A stretch of 64,000 bases of DNA from Rudanella paleaurantiibacter (GTDB taxonomy: Bacteria > Bacteroidota > Bacteroidia > Cytophagales > Spirosomataceae), in assembly GCF_009184635.1 (NCBI RefSeq), contig NZ_WELI01000002.1, forward strand, positions 310,001 to 374,000. Direction: 5' to 3'. The notes beneath the pieces are model-generated. The model made no database searches, was not told where the DNA came from, and worked only from the letters and a program-made list of their open reading frames with translations. Shown piece after piece: positions 9,543 to 17,673 of the stretch (position 1 is the stretch's first letter; each line of letters opens with the position of its first letter). The position numbers and the translations under genes are program-made.

Positions 9543-9575
9543 ACCTGGCATTTCCTTTAGAGATGCCAGGTTTTG
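9543..9575 (+). terminator. Terminator after susD
   Basis: Stem ACCTGGCAT (9543-9551) pairs with ATGCCAGGT (9563-9571) around an 11-base loop and is followed by TTTTGTCATTTT. It ends the FecR-SusC-SusD transcript. Confidence 0.8.
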
Positions 9576-9589
9576 TCATTTTAAGGGGG

Positions 9590-9831
9590 GCGATGACATC
9601 TTGTTTAGAAAGATGTCATCGCTAGGAGCCAAATTTTGGATGATAGATGACGGGAATAGCGTCCCAGAGATGACATCTCTGGCAATTGATTCCCCAGAAC
9701 AGAGGCCACTTTCAAAGATGTCATCTCTAAGGCTTACCCGAGCAAGCGTCCCAGAGATGACATCTCTGGCAATTGACTTCCCAAAACAGAGACCCCTTCC
9801 AGAGATGTCATCTCTATAGCTAAGTTAATCG
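9590..9831. repeat. Alternating GATGACATC/GATGTCATC hairpin array in a gene-free interval
   Basis: The 340-base gap between susD and the convergent eboF holds six copies of a 9-base core in strictly alternating orientation. GATGACATC lies at 9592, 9669 and 9756; GATGTCATC lies at 9612, 9717 and 9804. They form three inverted pairs: 9590-9600 with 9612-9622 (11 bp), about 9667-9679 with 9715-9728, and 9753-9767 with 9801-9815 (15 bp). The last two pairs sit in an 87-base tandem repeat (9658-9744 and 9745-9831) that also shares GGCAATTGA. A 72-codon frame through it only translates the repeats and is not called as a gene. Confidence 0.8.
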
Positions 9832-9846
9832 CTTCATTGAGCGATA

Positions 9847-11214
9847 CTACCTCTCCAGAGCCGCCCAGATTTTGTCGTACACTTCCACGGCCGATACCGG
9901 CGCTGTACCCACCGAGTTACCGATTAGCACCGGATGAAACTCGGGAGCCGTACCCACCCGCCCGTGCGAACCCCGGATAATCGTAGCGTCGAGGGGGATC
10001 ACATCCATCAGGTAACGAAAACCCAGCTTTTTGCGCAGCAGCTTGTAACCCGCCCGGAGTTTGATGAGCGGATTGGCCGGGTCCATAAACATCTCGACCG
10101 GATCGTAGCCCGGTTTACGGTGAATATCCACGAGTCGCGCAAAATCAGGGGCTACGCGGTCGTCGAGCCAGTAGTAATAGGTAAACCAACTCTCGGCGTC
10201 GGCCATCAGCACAAGGTCACCGGCCCGCTCGTGGTCAATATGGTAAGCTTTCTGTCCTTCCCGGTCGAGCACCAGCTCCACACCGGGCGTTTGCTCGCAC
10301 AGCGCCCTCACTTTAGGCAGCAGGGCCTGATCGTTGACGTACACGTGTGCCACCTGATGGTCCGACACGGCAAACGCCCGCGACGCACCCGCGTCGAGCA
10401 GTTCCAGACCGCGCTCCACGCGCACCTGAATTAAATTGGCCTCTCGCAGCACCCGGTTAATATGTACCGGGCGGCTCACGGGCGTAATGCCGTATTCTGA
10501 CAACACCATAACCTCGGCACCGGCTTTTTCGTAGTGCGTAATTAGGTCACGGCAAACATCATCAATCTGCTTCAGCTCAGGCGCAATTTTAGCCAAATCC
10601 TGCCCACCAAACTTTTGCAGGCAGTAATCCAGATGCGGCAGGTAAATAAGCGTCAGTGTGGGGTTATGCCACTTGTCGACCAGCAGCGAAGCATCGGCAA
10701 TCCAGCGCGTCGACACGATGTTGGCCCCCGGCCCCCAGAACTGAAACAGAGGAAACGTGCCGAGTTCGGCCTGCAACCGGTCGCGAAGGTCGGCGGGTTG
10801 GCTGTAGCAGTCGGGCATTTTGCGGCCATCGGCGAGGTACTGCGGCCGGGGCGTCACGGAGTAATCGGCCGAGCTGTACATGTTGTACCACCAGAACATC
10901 TTCGACACCGTGAAATTCGGGTCGACGTTCCGGGCGCGCTCCCAGATTTTCTCGGCCTTCACCAAATGGTTCGACTGCTTCCAGAACTTGATTTCGGCAT
11001 CGGTATGATCGTACCAGCCGTTGCCCACAATACCGTGTTCGGCGGGCCATTTGCCCGTAATGTACGTGGACTGTACCGAAGTCGTCACGGCGGGCAACAT
11101 GGGATTTATCGTGGCCCGATTTTTCGTGGCCATCCAGTTTTTGAGGAAGGGCGTGTGCTCGCCAATAAGCGAGTACGACAGACCGACCACATCAATAACA
11201 ACAGTCTTTTTCAT
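9847..11214 (-). CDS. eboF: EboF-like alkaline phosphatase/phosphodiesterase superfamily protein
   Basis: A 455-aa protein of the type I phosphodiesterase / nucleotide pyrophosphatase family (alkaline-phosphatase fold). The N-terminus reads MKKTVVIDVVGL, with the first metal-binding Asp. PAVTTSVQSTYITGKWPAEH carries the nucleophile threonine region. LIYLPHLDYCLQKFG supplies Asp/His ligands and GSHGRVG near the C-terminus a late His. The usual SDHG motif appears as LSEYGITPV, a variant. No signal peptide is seen. It is the last gene of a six-gene minus-strand operon in ebo order. The frame runs on upstream to 11289, but that part is repeat DNA; the ATG at 11214 starts the conserved fold. In ebo clusters this protein is thought to act in moving a metabolite precursor; its substrate is unknown. 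Confidence 0.85.
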   Translation of the reverse strand: MKKTVVIDVVGLSYSLIGEHTPFLKNWMATKNRATINPMLPAVTTSVQSTYITGKWPAEHGIVGNGWYDHTDAEIKFWKQSNHLVKAEKIWERARNVDPNFTVSKMFWWYNMYSSADYSVTPRPQYLADGRKMPDCYSQPADLRDRLQAELGTFPLFQFWGPGANIVSTRWIADASLLVDKWHNPTLTLIYLPHLDYCLQKFGGQDLAKIAPELKQIDDVCRDLITHYEKAGAEVMVLSEYGITPVSRPVHINRVLREANLIQVRVERGLELLDAGASRAFAVSDHQVAHVYVNDQALLPKVRALCEQTPGVELVLDREGQKAYHIDHERAGDLVLMADAESWFTYYYWLDDRVAPDFARLVDIHRKPGYDPVEMFMDPANPLIKLRAGYKLLRKKLGFRYLMDVIPLDATIIRGSHGRVGTAPEFHPVLIGNSVGTAPVSAVEVYDKIWAALER

Positions 11215-11234
11215 AATGAGTGATTGAGCGAATA

Positions 11235-11302
11235 AGCGATTGAGTGAATGGCTGATGCGAGAACGACTCCCCGAGCGCCATTCGCTCATTCACTCAATCG
11301 CT
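11235..11302. repeat. Word hairpin at the eboE/eboF junction
   Basis: Arms 11235-11250 and 11287-11302 are complementary over 16 bases and carry the GATTGAGTGAATG word. The right arm overlaps the end of eboE (stop codon 11286-11288), so the last eboE codons form part of the stem. Further GAGTGATTGAGCG words extend left to about 11217. Confidence 0.75.
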
Positions 11303-12533
11303 CCGCTTCGGCGGACCGATTCACTACTTGTCTTACCCAGTTCAGTTCGCGCTCGATAGAGTCAACAAGGTTTAGCTTGAGACCTTCGGGCAGCACCTCC
11401 CAGGTATAGGTTTCTACTTCCATCTGATCGGTAAACGGGGTTTCGGCCTGTAGCCGAAGTACCTCCCGAATATCGTCCTGCGTGGATTGGAGCAGGCCGT
11501 AATCTTCTACGAAAATAGGCACGTGAAAATGCGACCGCCATTCGGCATGAGCCTCGCTAAACTGAGCCAGCGCATCGGGCAAATCGTTGAACCGAACCAG
11601 CTCACCGGCTTGTGTACGGGCCACCACCTGATGCAGGTACGTGGGCTCGTTGAACCCGGCAAAAGCCTGCCGAATAGCCTCCCGCCCTTCGGTCTCGGCA
11701 GGGAACGTAGCCTTGAGGGCTGCACTAATCTGAATTTTCCCGACTCGTAAATCGGCCGCCTTAAGCTTGGTCAGCACATCGGCCGGGCGTTCGTAGCCTA
11801 CGGCAAAATGGCACACATCGTAACACAGCTGCACGTGCCGACGCAGAGCCTCGCCCGCAGCCGCTGCGCTCATGCCAAACTCCCCGGCCAGATGCCGCTC
11901 GCCCATAGGCAGGAGGTAGTCGGTAAACCAGCGCACAAACTCATCGGCCGTTTCGAGCAGGCCATCGGGTTCGGGCTCTAAGTCGAGGTGCATAGCCAGT
12001 CCCGTTTCGGCTTCCAGCTTTACAAGGTGCGTAACTACCTCCAGCAGGTTCTGCGTGGTTTGGGTAAACACAGCATCGCGAGCGTCGGCATCGCCCCACC
12101 GGAACCAATGCCGGTACGACAGGGGGGAGGTTGAAATGCCGGGCTGCGTTGTTAACGGGCCTGTTTGCAGTTGTGCCAGCAGCGTAAACAGACGATTGGT
12201 GTAGGCCACACGCTCAGGCGTGGTCCAGTCGGGTTTGTGTACCGCATCTTTGACTCGCACGCCGTGAAAACCACCAAACGGAAACCCGTTCATGGTAAAC
12301 ACATAGCAGCCCGTTTCGGTCAGCCATTGGCGCAATTCAGCTACGCGTGTGCCAGCCGCCAGTTCGGTACTCGCCACGTCGGACAGGCGCAGACCGAGCC
12401 CTAGCGGAGCATCGGGTGTCAGGCGGTTCTTGAGGGGAGGAATGGCCCGTTGCAGAGCGGCAAAGTGCTCAACCCAGTGTTCCCCGGCGTGAATGTTGGT
12501 ACAGTAGCCGAGGTGTCCGAGAGATGTATGCAT
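11286..12533 (-). CDS. eboE: EboE metabolite traffic protein (TIM-barrel)
   Basis: A 415-aa cytoplasmic protein with the layout of xylose-isomerase-like TIM barrels. MHTSLGHLGYCTNIHAGEHW is the characteristic EboE start. Further conserved-looking pieces are FTMNGFPFGGFHG, HLDLEPEPDGLLETADEFV, HVQLCYDVCHFAVGYE, VGKIQISAAL and VPIFVEDYGLLQSTQDDI. Glu, His and Asp residues at the strand ends suit a metal-dependent sugar or polyol enzyme. It lies between eboD and eboF, each gap holding a word-type hairpin. In Nostoc the ebo genes are needed to export a scytonemin monomer to the periplasm; the reaction of EboE itself is not known. Confidence 0.9.
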   Translation of the reverse strand: MHTSLGHLGYCTNIHAGEHWVEHFAALQRAIPPLKNRLTPDAPLGLGLRLSDVASTELAAGTRVAELRQWLTETGCYVFTMNGFPFGGFHGVRVKDAVHKPDWTTPERVAYTNRLFTLLAQLQTGPLTTQPGISTSPLSYRHWFRWGDADARDAVFTQTTQNLLEVVTHLVKLEAETGLAMHLDLEPEPDGLLETADEFVRWFTDYLLPMGERHLAGEFGMSAAAAGEALRRHVQLCYDVCHFAVGYERPADVLTKLKAADLRVGKIQISAALKATFPAETEGREAIRQAFAGFNEPTYLHQVVARTQAGELVRFNDLPDALAQFSEAHAEWRSHFHVPIFVEDYGLLQSTQDDIREVLRLQAETPFTDQMEVETYTWEVLPEGLKLNLVDSIERELNWVRQVVNRSAEAERLSE

Positions 12534-12565
12534 GATGAAGGTCGTTGGGGTATGGGCGAGAGAGT

Positions 12566-12658
12566 GTTTATGGTTTTTGGTTTATCGTTTGTAGTGGTCG
12601 GGGCTGCGGTTTATAGCAACCGTCAAAAACTACAAACCAAAAACAATAAACCATAAAC
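12566..12658. repeat. Word hairpin at the eboD/eboE junction
   Basis: Two 30-base arms (12566-12595 and 12629-12658) are made of GTTTATGG, TTTTTGG, TTTATC and GTTTGTAG words and their complements. The ends pair well (11 and 9 bases) while the middle words are permuted between arms, so pairing is imperfect. It begins about 5 bases after the eboD stop (minus-strand sense). Confidence 0.65.
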
Positions 12659-12663
12659 CACAT

Positions 12664-13827
12664 TTAGTCGAGTGCCAGGGTCGGCTGCCGGTTGGCCAGC
12701 AAGTGAATAGCCTGCCGGAGGAGCGTTTCGTCCATTTCGTTGACCTCTTCGCCGTAGCCGATACCCCGCAGCAGCAGAATGGTCAGCCGACCGCCGAGGT
12801 GCTCGCGAAACTCGCCCAGGCCACGCAGCACACCCGCGCTGTCGTCCTGATCGAGAGCCGGGTCGTACAAGGCAAAACCGAGCGTTTCGAGAACGGCCAA
12901 TACCCGGTTCAGGTCTTCATCCGACAGATAGCCGAGCAGGTGAGCGTACTGACAATCGAGGGCCATACCAATGGCTACAGCCTCGCCATGCCGCAACGAA
13001 AAACCGGTAAGCTGTTCTAACTTGTGCGCGCTCCAGTGACCAAAGTCGAGCGGACGCGACGAGCCTTGCTCAAACGGGTCGCCCCCGGCAATGTGGTTCA
13101 TGTGCAGTTCAGCACAGCGGTACACCAGGTACTGCATGGCCGCTTCGTTGCGGTTGGCCAGTGCCAGAGCATTAGCCTCGATCCAGTCGAAGAAGGGCGC
13201 GTCTTTGATTAGCGCCACTTTCACGGCCTCAGCCATCCCCGAACGCCAGTCGCGCTCGTCGAGGGTCCGCAGAAACCGGTAATCGTTGAACACCGCAACG
13301 GGCGGGGCAAACGTGCCCAGGAAGTTTTTCTTCCCGCGATAGTTCACACCGTTTTTCACCCCGATCCCCGAATCGTTTTGCGAGAGCACCGTGGTCGGAA
13401 TCCGAATGTGTCGGATGCCCCGGTGCGCAATAGCGGCCGCGTAGCCCACCAGATCGAGCACCGACCCGCCCCCGACACCCACCACGTACGAGTGCCGGTC
13501 GATTCCGTAGCGGTCTACCGCATCAATGATCCGCTCAACCAGAGCGGGGTCATTTTTGGCGGGTTCACCACCCGGCACCGTCACCAGATCATCGACCAGT
13601 TCGACGTTGGTTTGCCCGGCGAAATAATCCCGGATTTGGTCGCCCAGATCGGGGAAGTGCGCCAGTACGCCCGCATCAATCACAAAGAGCAGCTTTTTGC
13701 GTAAGGCTTCGGTGCTTTGCGCGGCCAGAAAATCGGCCAGCAAGGTATTGTGCGAATCAAACAGGCCGTCGGTGAAGCTGATGCTATAGGTAAAGCGGAC
13801 GCTGAATGACTGATTAAGTTGATTCAT
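12664..13827 (-). CDS. eboD: EboD, 3-dehydroquinate synthase-like sugar phosphate cyclase
   Basis: A 387-aa member of the AroB / sugar phosphate cyclase superfamily. The NAD-binding part includes YVVGVGGGSVLDLVGYAAA and IPTTVLSQNDSGIGVKNGVN. The metal-site region is seen in WRSGMAEAVKVALIKD (Glu), RPLDFGHWSAHKLE (His) and LRHGEAVAIGMALD (His). It diverges from housekeeping AroB, for example QNDSGIGVKNGVN where AroB has Q-x-D(S/A)S-x-GGKTGVN, so it probably cyclises a different sugar phosphate. Its place between eboC and eboE supports the EboD call. A TTG at 13842 would add five residues; the ATG at 13827 is preferred. Confidence 0.88.
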   Translation of the reverse strand: MNQLNQSFSVRFTYSISFTDGLFDSHNTLLADFLAAQSTEALRKKLLFVIDAGVLAHFPDLGDQIRDYFAGQTNVELVDDLVTVPGGEPAKNDPALVERIIDAVDRYGIDRHSYVVGVGGGSVLDLVGYAAAIAHRGIRHIRIPTTVLSQNDSGIGVKNGVNYRGKKNFLGTFAPPVAVFNDYRFLRTLDERDWRSGMAEAVKVALIKDAPFFDWIEANALALANRNEAAMQYLVYRCAELHMNHIAGGDPFEQGSSRPLDFGHWSAHKLEQLTGFSLRHGEAVAIGMALDCQYAHLLGYLSDEDLNRVLAVLETLGFALYDPALDQDDSAGVLRGLGEFREHLGGRLTILLLRGIGYGEEVNEMDETLLRQAIHLLANRQPTLALD

Positions 13828-14047
13828 GTTAGTTGACGCCAAGGCGCGCCGTGTTCACATCGAACAAGCACGGCCTACTTTTTTAACGGTTGTTGTACGC
13901 CTAAACAAGCTGTCTGTGTCTATCGTATTTACCTTAAAGGACCGACACAACCAGCTTCTGAATAACTACCAAAAACGGAAGCAATTCGTTTCTACTCTGA
14001 ACAAAACGGGCCACCGGGTGACCTGTTTATCTTTCAAAGATACATTG

Positions 14048-14923
14048 CTACGTAACCGCAAACAACCGCGCCAGCAACCGCGACAACGGCAACAAACACA
14101 TGACCAGCAGCGCAAACGGAAATGAAGCAAAGGAAGCTACCCAGGCCGCATTCATCACAATCAACGACAAAACCCCTGCTTTTACGGCCATACCGATGTT
14201 GCGGCCAACCGGCTCGCGCACGGCCTGCCAGAGCGGCACAAAAATGTAATAGCCGAAAATAACCAGAAAGGGCAGGGCCGTACCCAACTGCCCCCGCGAC
14301 TGCGCAATGGCGGCAATAATGGCAATGACGGCCCCGTAGAGCAACCCCGCCACCCGTAGCGTGCGCGTGTTGCCCCCGTGTACTTCGCCCTGACTAATGG
14401 CCGTGATGGCCCCGATGTACAGCACCGGCACTGCCCCCAGCCAGGCCCACGGCTGCACCTGATCGGGCAACACGCTCACGCCCAGCAGCAGATTGAGCCC
14501 CCGGCACAGCCCCATATTGATGGGGCCAATCAGCGCGTGATGCTTACTGAACCGGTTATACACCAAAGCGGCCACGCCGGTAGCCACAGCCAGCCAGCCC
14601 GACAGCGGATTTACCATAAATGCGGCCACCACGCCCACCGCCAGCAGTATGGCACCGAGGGTGGTAGCGGCCATCAGGCTCACGCGCCCACTCGGAATGG
14701 GCCGTTCGGGGCGCTCCACGGCGTCGAGCTTGGCATCGAACACATCGTTGAACACCACCCCGCCCCCGTACAAGCCCACCGTAGCCAGACAGAGCCAACC
14801 CACAGGGGCCGGGGCCGCATCGGGGAGCGTCAGATAACCGGCAATCGCCATACCCGCCAGCACATCAGCTACGGCGGTAATCAAATTCGCCGGGCGAGTC
14901 AGGCGGAGAAGGGGAAAAAGCAT
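14048..14923 (-). CDS. eboC: EboC, UbiA-like prenyltransferase
   Basis: A 291-aa inner-membrane protein with about eight to nine transmembrane helices. The first UbiA aspartate-rich motif is intact: VVFNDVFDAKLDAVERPERP (NDxxDxxxD with the following ERP), which binds Mg-diphosphate of the prenyl donor. The next loop holds YNRFSKHHALIGPINMGLCR, and the second Asp motif is not recognisable in its usual form. The start (MLFPLLRLTRPANLITAVAD) matches the UbiA family. It lies between eboB and eboD; the 220-base gap to eboD lacks the hairpin seen at the other ebo junctions. It probably transfers an isoprenoid in the membrane step of the ebo pathway. Confidence 0.9.
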   Translation of the reverse strand: MLFPLLRLTRPANLITAVADVLAGMAIAGYLTLPDAAPAPVGWLCLATVGLYGGGVVFNDVFDAKLDAVERPERPIPSGRVSLMAATTLGAILLAVGVVAAFMVNPLSGWLAVATGVAALVYNRFSKHHALIGPINMGLCRGLNLLLGVSVLPDQVQPWAWLGAVPVLYIGAITAISQGEVHGGNTRTLRVAGLLYGAVIAIIAAIAQSRGQLGTALPFLVIFGYYIFVPLWQAVREPVGRNIGMAVKAGVLSLIVMNAAWVASFASFPFALLVMCLLPLSRLLARLFAVT

Positions 14924-14936
14924 AAAGAGTGATAAG

Positions 14937-14995
14937 CGATGAGTGATGAACTATGAATGATAAAAGTTGTTTGTCAGCCAGTTCATCACTCATCG
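14937..14995. repeat. Word hairpin at the eboB/eboC junction
   Basis: Arms 14937-14952 and 14980-14995 are complementary over 16 bases, built from GATGAGTGATGAACT words. More GATGAGTGATGAACG words run right up to the eboB stop codon at 15010-15012, so the repeat begins directly at the end of the gene. Confidence 0.75.
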
Positions 14996-15009
14996 TTCAT
15001 CACTCATCA

Positions 15010-15945
15010 CTATTTTATGATGGTCGAATCTTTGTCAATGCGGGGAGCCTGCCCACCGCGTAGTACCGACGAACCGTTGAAACGCTGACTTTGGTCGATG
15101 GTGAGCGGCTGGTCGAAATCGCTCAGGCTGATTTGGCCGCTGGGGGCAAAGGCGGTCACAGCGTTTTCGAGGGTCACAAGCCGGATAGCCTCGTCCGAAA
15201 TACCGTTCTGTTTCATCAGCGCTGCCGTTTTCGGTACAGCCAGCGGGTCGCTGATGCCCCAGTCGGCGGCCGAGTTAATCATGATTCGGTCGGGGCCATA
15301 CTGCCGGACCACCTCCACCATGCGCTCATTACCCATTTTGGTGAACGGATAAATGGTGAAGCCCGCCCAGAAACCCCGGTCGAGCACCTCGCGTACGGTT
15401 TCCTCGTTGTTGTGGTCGATGATAACCATGCCGGGGTCAATGCCGTGCTCAATAGCAATGTCCATACTGCGGGTAGTACCCCGTTTTTTGTCGCGGTGGG
15501 GCGTGTGTACCTGCACAGGCAGGTTGGCTTCCTTCGCCAGTTCAAGCTGGGCGCGGTAGTATTTTTCTTCGGCGGGGGTCTGGTCGTCGAAACCAATTTC
15601 GCCGATACCCACAACGCCCTCTTTGTAAATGAACAGCGGCAGAATCTCCATCACCTGCTCAGCCAAAGCCTCCTGATTGGCTTCTTTAGAGTTGAGGCCC
15701 ATAGTGCAATAATGCCGGATACCAAACTGCGACGCCCGGAACCGCTCCCAGCCAACCAGACTGGCGTAGTAATCCCGGAACGAATCGACGCCGGTACGGG
15801 GCTGCCCCAGCCAGAACGCCGGTTCCAGTACGGCCACAATACCCGCATCGGCCATAGCCTGATAGTCGTCGGTAGTGCGGGAAATCATATGCACGTGCAT
15901 GTCGAAAAACTTCATGCCCCGTATTGACTCTAAGAAAGAAGACAT
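15010..15945 (-). CDS. eboB: EboB, TatD-family metal-dependent hydrolase
   Basis: A 311-aa amidohydrolase-fold protein. Metal ligands are visible in order: FFDMHVHM (H17 and H19), GIGEIGFDD (Glu), VQVHTPHRDK (His), VIIDHNNEET (His) and INSAADWGIS (Asp), all matching TatD-type TIM barrels. Cytoplasmic, no signal peptide. It is the second gene of the ebo operon, after eboA. TatD proteins are often nucleases or deoxyribonuclease-like hydrolases; the EboB substrate is unknown and is presumed to be a small metabolite by context. Confidence 0.88.
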   Translation of the reverse strand: MSSFLESIRGMKFFDMHVHMISRTTDDYQAMADAGIVAVLEPAFWLGQPRTGVDSFRDYYASLVGWERFRASQFGIRHYCTMGLNSKEANQEALAEQVMEILPLFIYKEGVVGIGEIGFDDQTPAEEKYYRAQLELAKEANLPVQVHTPHRDKKRGTTRSMDIAIEHGIDPGMVIIDHNNEETVREVLDRGFWAGFTIYPFTKMGNERMVEVVRQYGPDRIMINSAADWGISDPLAVPKTAALMKQNGISDEAIRLVTLENAVTAFAPSGQISLSDFDQPLTIDQSQRFNGSSVLRGGQAPRIDKDSTIIK

Positions 15946-15986
15946 AAGCAGTCAAGCAGAATTAAATGTATAATGTACAGTGTAAG

Positions 15987-16047
15987 ATGTACAATGAAAA
16001 AACTGACTGTCAACAGTTAACCCAATTATTCATTATGCATTGTACAT
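15987..16047. repeat. ATGTACAATG inverted words upstream of eboB
   Basis: Arms 15987-15996 and 16038-16047 (10 bases) pair, inside a longer run of ATAATGTACAGTG / AATTATTCATTATGCATTG words. It adjoins the GAGTGA hairpin at 16072, so the eboA-eboB gap holds two word families. Confidence 0.6.
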
Positions 16048-16071
16048 TCACTTAGCTGTATGAATTGTAAA

Positions 16072-16159
16072 GAGCGATACCATTGAGTGAATGAGTGATT
16101 GAGCGGATGAGTGACTGGCTCTGTCTAAAACTTCACTCATTCACTCAATGGTATCGCTC
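16072..16159. repeat. 27-bp perfect hairpin overlapping the eboA stop codon
   Basis: Arms 16072-16098 and 16133-16159 are perfectly complementary over 27 bases; the loop is 34 bases. The right arm contains the last codons of eboA and its TGA stop (16141-16143). The intergenic left arm is therefore an inverted copy of the gene's 3' end. The loop carries the same GAGTGATTGAGCGG words. Confidence 0.85.
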
Positions 16160-16830
16160 ATTAGTTTGGGCAAATGTTCGGGAACCTCGCGTCCGGCGGC
16201 CCGGCGCTCGGCGGCAAAATCGTGCAAAATAGCTTGCAAACGGGGGTTATTACGCGCCCACAAGCCCTGAATCTGCGTCACATCCTTGCCAATAAAAAAG
16301 GCTTTCATGACCAGTTGATTCCAGGCGGCTTCGTCGAGTTGCTCAGCCGGGTACGGGTTATGCAACATGATAGCCGCCTGCACATCGGCGATGTTGTTAC
16401 GAACCCCCTCTGTGGCCTGAAAACGCCAGTCTTCGGGGTATTCAAGTACGGGAAGGGCGGAGTACAGCGCCACCAGTTCGTTCATTTCGGCCGCCCGAAA
16501 CAGTTCGGTGATACCGCGCTGATACACCTCCCGGTCGGCCGATGGGTACTGAAGCAGCCACCACACACGGGCCAGCCGGTCCATAGTCCAGTCGACAAGC
16601 ACAAAACCGGGCCGAGCCTCGGCCAAGGCCGTAGCCATCTCGTCAGAAACCACCACGGGGGCCTTACCGGTAAACCGGGGCATGGCCGTAAAGACCCGGT
16701 AAAATACGGCGTTGGTCGGTTGGTTACGGTATAAATCGAGTTGCTGCCGAAGCCAGGTGAGGGCGCGTTCGGCGTCGGGCTGCTGTTCGAGCAGGGCAAA
16801 CAAAAGTGAGCTTACAGGTCGCATATCCAT
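16141..16830 (-). CDS. eboA: EboA-domain protein
   Basis: A 229-aa, largely helical protein of unknown biochemical activity that heads the ebo operon. Features fitting EboA are a leucine-rich N-terminus (VSSLLFALLEQQPDAERALTWLRQQ), FYRVFTAMPRF, the WTMDRLARVWWLL segment, and a C-terminal LHNPYPAEQLDEAAWNQLVMKAFFIGKDVTQIQG. No signal peptide or membrane segment is seen. The call rests mainly on order: eboA-B-C-D-E-F all follow on the same strand. The start could also be the ATG at 16824. Confidence 0.85.
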   Translation of the reverse strand: MDMRPVSSLLFALLEQQPDAERALTWLRQQLDLYRNQPTNAVFYRVFTAMPRFTGKAPVVVSDEMATALAEARPGFVLVDWTMDRLARVWWLLQYPSADREVYQRGITELFRAAEMNELVALYSALPVLEYPEDWRFQATEGVRNNIADVQAAIMLHNPYPAEQLDEAAWNQLVMKAFFIGKDVTQIQGLWARNNPRLQAILHDFAAERRAAGREVPEHLPKLMSDTIE

Positions 16831-17036
16831 TAGACAAAAGTACGATGGGGGGGCTCAATACTCTTTTAAAAATAGCCTGATTTCTGTAGGCCCCCGGACT
16901 GATTTCGGTCACGTAGCGCCGGGGGACAAGAGGCCGAAAACCTTTCTTACCCATTTTTCGACCACTCATCCCAAACTCCCGCGCCCCCCTACGCCTATCA
17001 GCATCATTGAGGTGAAACAACAAATAAACTACTCCC

Positions 17037-17468
17037 ATGAAACCGTTCGTAGCCTTCTCTGCCGCTCTGCTTTTGGGTGCCTCTGCCCTGTGCACCTCTG
17101 CCCTCTCAACGCCAGCCATGGCCCAGTCGAAACCTTCGGCTGAAGCCTACTACGAAGAAAAACCCCGCCTTGAAGCCGTTGTTTTCCCGGCGGCTACCCC
17201 GCTCAAACTCTGGATGAACGTGGAAAAGGAAGACCCGCGCGCCCGTATCAAAGTGGAGCTCTTCGACGCCAGCAACCGCTTACTGCACAGCCAGACTTAC
17301 AATGCCCGGGTAAACCGGTTCAACCAGAAATTTGACCTCAGCAACATGCCCGACGGCCGGTACACGTTCCGCATCTCCGACGGGAATTCGGTCCGCGAAC
17401 GGACGTTCAAACTGTCGTCGCCGGGATTACAGGAACAGCTACCCAACCGGTTGGTAACCCTGAACTAA
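17037..17468 (+). CDS. Small secreted protein, paralogue of the next gene
   Basis: A 143-aa exported protein with a clear signal peptide ending near TPAMAQ (residue about 30). The mature part is one beta-sandwich-like domain: PLKLWMNVEKEDPRARIKVELFDASNRLLHSQTY, then DLSNMPDGRYTFRISDGNSVRERTFKL. That pattern (hydrophobic strand, D-x-x-N/G-R-L turn, LPDGxYxFRI strand) resembles the sorting or Ig-like domains common in secreted Bacteroidota proteins, but it lacks a full type IX sorting signal. It shares this layout with the gene at 17674. Function unknown; probably a soluble periplasmic or surface protein. Confidence 0.75.
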   Translation: MKPFVAFSAALLLGASALCTSALSTPAMAQSKPSAEAYYEEKPRLEAVVFPAATPLKLWMNVEKEDPRARIKVELFDASNRLLHSQTYNARVNRFNQKFDLSNMPDGRYTFRISDGNSVRERTFKLSSPGLQEQLPNRLVTLN

Positions 17469-17673
17469 ACGAGCGGTGGAAAAGGGTTAAAAACCCGTTA
17501 AATGCCATCCTGATTTTCGACAGTTCAACGGTTTTTTTAAACCATTCAGCCGTTCCTTTTACCGCTTGACGCATTATCGTTTTTACGAATGGCACTGACT
17601 GTCACAACTTTGCAGTGTTCAAAGCGAACAACAACACAACAAAAACTTTTGAACCACTCCACGGAGTACAAAT

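Noticed and set aside
9601-9819. A 72-codon frame in the gap after susD
   Set aside because: It only translates the tandem GATGACATC repeats.
9590-9831. CRISPR array
   Set aside because: Repeats alternate in orientation and spacing is irregular, there are only two tandem units, and no cas genes are near.
13826-14125. A 99-codon frame between eboC and eboD
   Set aside because: No coding features; it overlaps the ends of both ebo genes.
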